Both the position numbers and the translations under genes were made by a program. From Chloroflexaceae bacterium (GTDB lineage: Bacteria; Cyanobacteriota; Cyanobacteriia; Cyanobacteriales; JAAUTE01): a DNA stretch of 34,256 bases. Within the stretch, counting starts at the first letter, position 1, and each line of letters begins with the position of its first letter. The notes under the pieces are model-generated. The model had not been told where the DNA came from. It ran no database searches and was given only the letters and a program-made list of their open reading frames with translations. Location: NCBI GenBank assembly GCA_012031815.1, contig JAAUTE010000008.1, positions 1 to 34,256 on the forward strand. The letters run 5' to 3'. This document shows positions 32,962-34,256 of this stretch, piece by piece.

Positions 32962-34005
32962 TTAGTCGCGTATTCTGACAAAACCCGCTTTTTCAATAAA
33001 TTTTTGATCCTCTTCGGTCAGCAACAGCTCGGCGTAAGCTTTTCCCGCTGTTTCCAAGTCGCTGCCTTCCTTGACGATGACGTATAGTTCTCGCGTAATT
33101 GGATACGTCCCTTCTTGGAAAGCCTGGCTATTGAGTCGATTGCGATAGCGCGGGCAGTCCTTTTGCGGAATGTAGGGCAGGGTGTAGGGCGCTACCCACT
33201 GGCCTGTTTTTTCGCCCAGGGCCAGGGGTTTAACGGTGCATTGACCGACAACCTCCGGGGCCGACCCATAATAAATGCCGCCCAGGTCGCGGCCCGCCTT
33301 GCGCAGTCCATCGGTAGTATCGCGGGCAAATTGCACATTATTGCCAAAACTGCCTTCAATAACTTCTTCCAGAAAGAATTCCACCGTACCGCCATCTTCT
33401 TGGCGGCGAGAGTAGGGCACGATCGCCAAATTGGGCCCGCCCACTGCCTGCCAGTTGTTGATTTGACCCGTATAAATACGGCGCAGTTGCTCCAGGGTTA
33501 AGCCGTCAATTGCCAGGGACGGATGAACCGCGATCGCAATACCGTCGAGGGCAACGGGAATTTGCCGGAGGTTAAAACCCTGTAGCCGAGCTTTGGCTTG
33601 CTCTTTATCTTTGACCGGGCGGGAAGACTGGGAAAAGTTTAATTCCCCGTCTAGAAGCATGCGAATTCCCGTTCCTGAACCAGGGGTTTCTCCACTCCCA
33701 GGCTTGGGGTCTCTATATTTCAACCGAAATGTGGGAACGGCAGCGAACAATTGAGAATCTACATCCCGGCGAATCGGGGCCCAGGTGGTACTGCCGCCGT
33801 AATAGTAGGTGTCTGAAGGGACGGGAGTTACATCGTTGAACTGTTGTTTATCTAGAGACAAGTCAGCCCATTGTGAGTGGGAGGAAGTCTCTGACTGGGC
33901 AGGCTGCTGCTCAACCGAGAAGGAACCCCTGACTGCCCAAATACACACTGCCGCAATAACAACAGAAGCACACGTTTTTAGATAGGGCGACATAGCTAAA
34001 ATCAT
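32962..34005 (-). CDS. PstS-like phosphate ABC transporter substrate-binding protein
   Basis: YYYGGSTTWAPIRRDVDSQLFAAVPTFRLKYRDPKPGSGETPGSGTGIRMLLDGELNFSQSSRPVKDKE...; PBP-like/PstS family. Confidence 0.85.
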   Translation of the reverse strand: MILAMSPYLKTCASVVIAAVCIWAVRGSFSVEQQPAQSETSSHSQWADLSLDKQQFNDVTPVPSDTYYYGGSTTWAPIRRDVDSQLFAAVPTFRLKYRDPKPGSGETPGSGTGIRMLLDGELNFSQSSRPVKDKEQAKARLQGFNLRQIPVALDGIAIAVHPSLAIDGLTLEQLRRIYTGQINNWQAVGGPNLAIVPYSRRQEDGGTVEFFLEEVIEGSFGNNVQFARDTTDGLRKAGRDLGGIYYGSAPEVVGQCTVKPLALGEKTGQWVAPYTLPYIPQKDCPRYRNRLNSQAFQEGTYPITRELYVIVKEGSDLETAGKAYAELLLTEEDQKFIEKAGFVRIRD

Positions 34006-34156
34006 CCAGAAACGGGTACCAGCCTTTAGCGTTATCTAATTGCTATTTAAGCGAACTTTCAGAAGCAGCGGCAATTACTACGGTTTTTTGTAGGATTGTC
34101 GATTAGCCAATCAGACGTTTAGGGGAAGAGCGGCTAGCTTGAGTCGGTAACCCACC

Positions 34157-34256
34157 AGATCCCTTGGGCCGCACGCCAGGTTTCCTTGGCGACCCATCAG
34201 GTTTCCTTGGCGACCCATCAGGTTTCCTTGGCGACCCATCAGGTTTCCTTGGCGAC
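34157..34256. repeat. 21-bp tandem repeat array (AGGTTTCCTTGGCGACCCATC), continues past window end
   Basis: Identical units 34178-34198, 34199-34219, 34220-34240 and partial 34241-34256; degenerate unit 34157-34177. Confidence 0.95.

Noticed and set aside
34157-34256. CRISPR array
   Set aside because: Units are head-to-tail 21-mers with no unique spacers; the same holds at 5438 and 16652.

Overview
Cyanobacterial chromosomal DNA, judged by many HIP1 GCGATCGC sites and a cyanobacterial gene set: pilMNOQ, pcyA, tatA, a Psb35-like protein, ftsH, uvrB, purN, two glycosyltransferases, dps, a ChaB-domain protein, sufA-like, M16 peptidase, rrf2-cysK, a DnaJ-domain protein and a PstS-like protein. 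Accessory content: a DUF433/DUF5615-type pair, a helper/HNH endonuclease pair, a YefM/YoeB-type pair, a chrA remnant near intact chrA, and several 21-22 bp tandem repeats.

The most interesting observation is an ORF missing from the supplied track at 29147..29290 (47 aa, GTG start). It reads MNQSNTQPKKPYRQPQLTKYGSINMLTLENGMLGRVDNLVTMTMALS and fits the lasso-type RiPP leader motif YxxPxLx3Gx5T exactly. It ends 4 nt before a PRMT-like methyltransferase whose N-terminal region looks like a PqqD/RRE domain. No lasso cyclase, B2 protease or transporter lies in the window, so this is a candidate minimal or non-lasso RiPP system.

About 15 frameshifts, almost all explainable by one-base homopolymer changes, interrupt conserved genes (pilQ, pilN, pilM, pcyA, ftsH, chrA, purN and others). 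I read these mainly as sequencing errors, not pseudogenes. No tRNA, rRNA, CRISPR array or complete transposon was recognised. All assignments come from reading the sequence; no searches were run.
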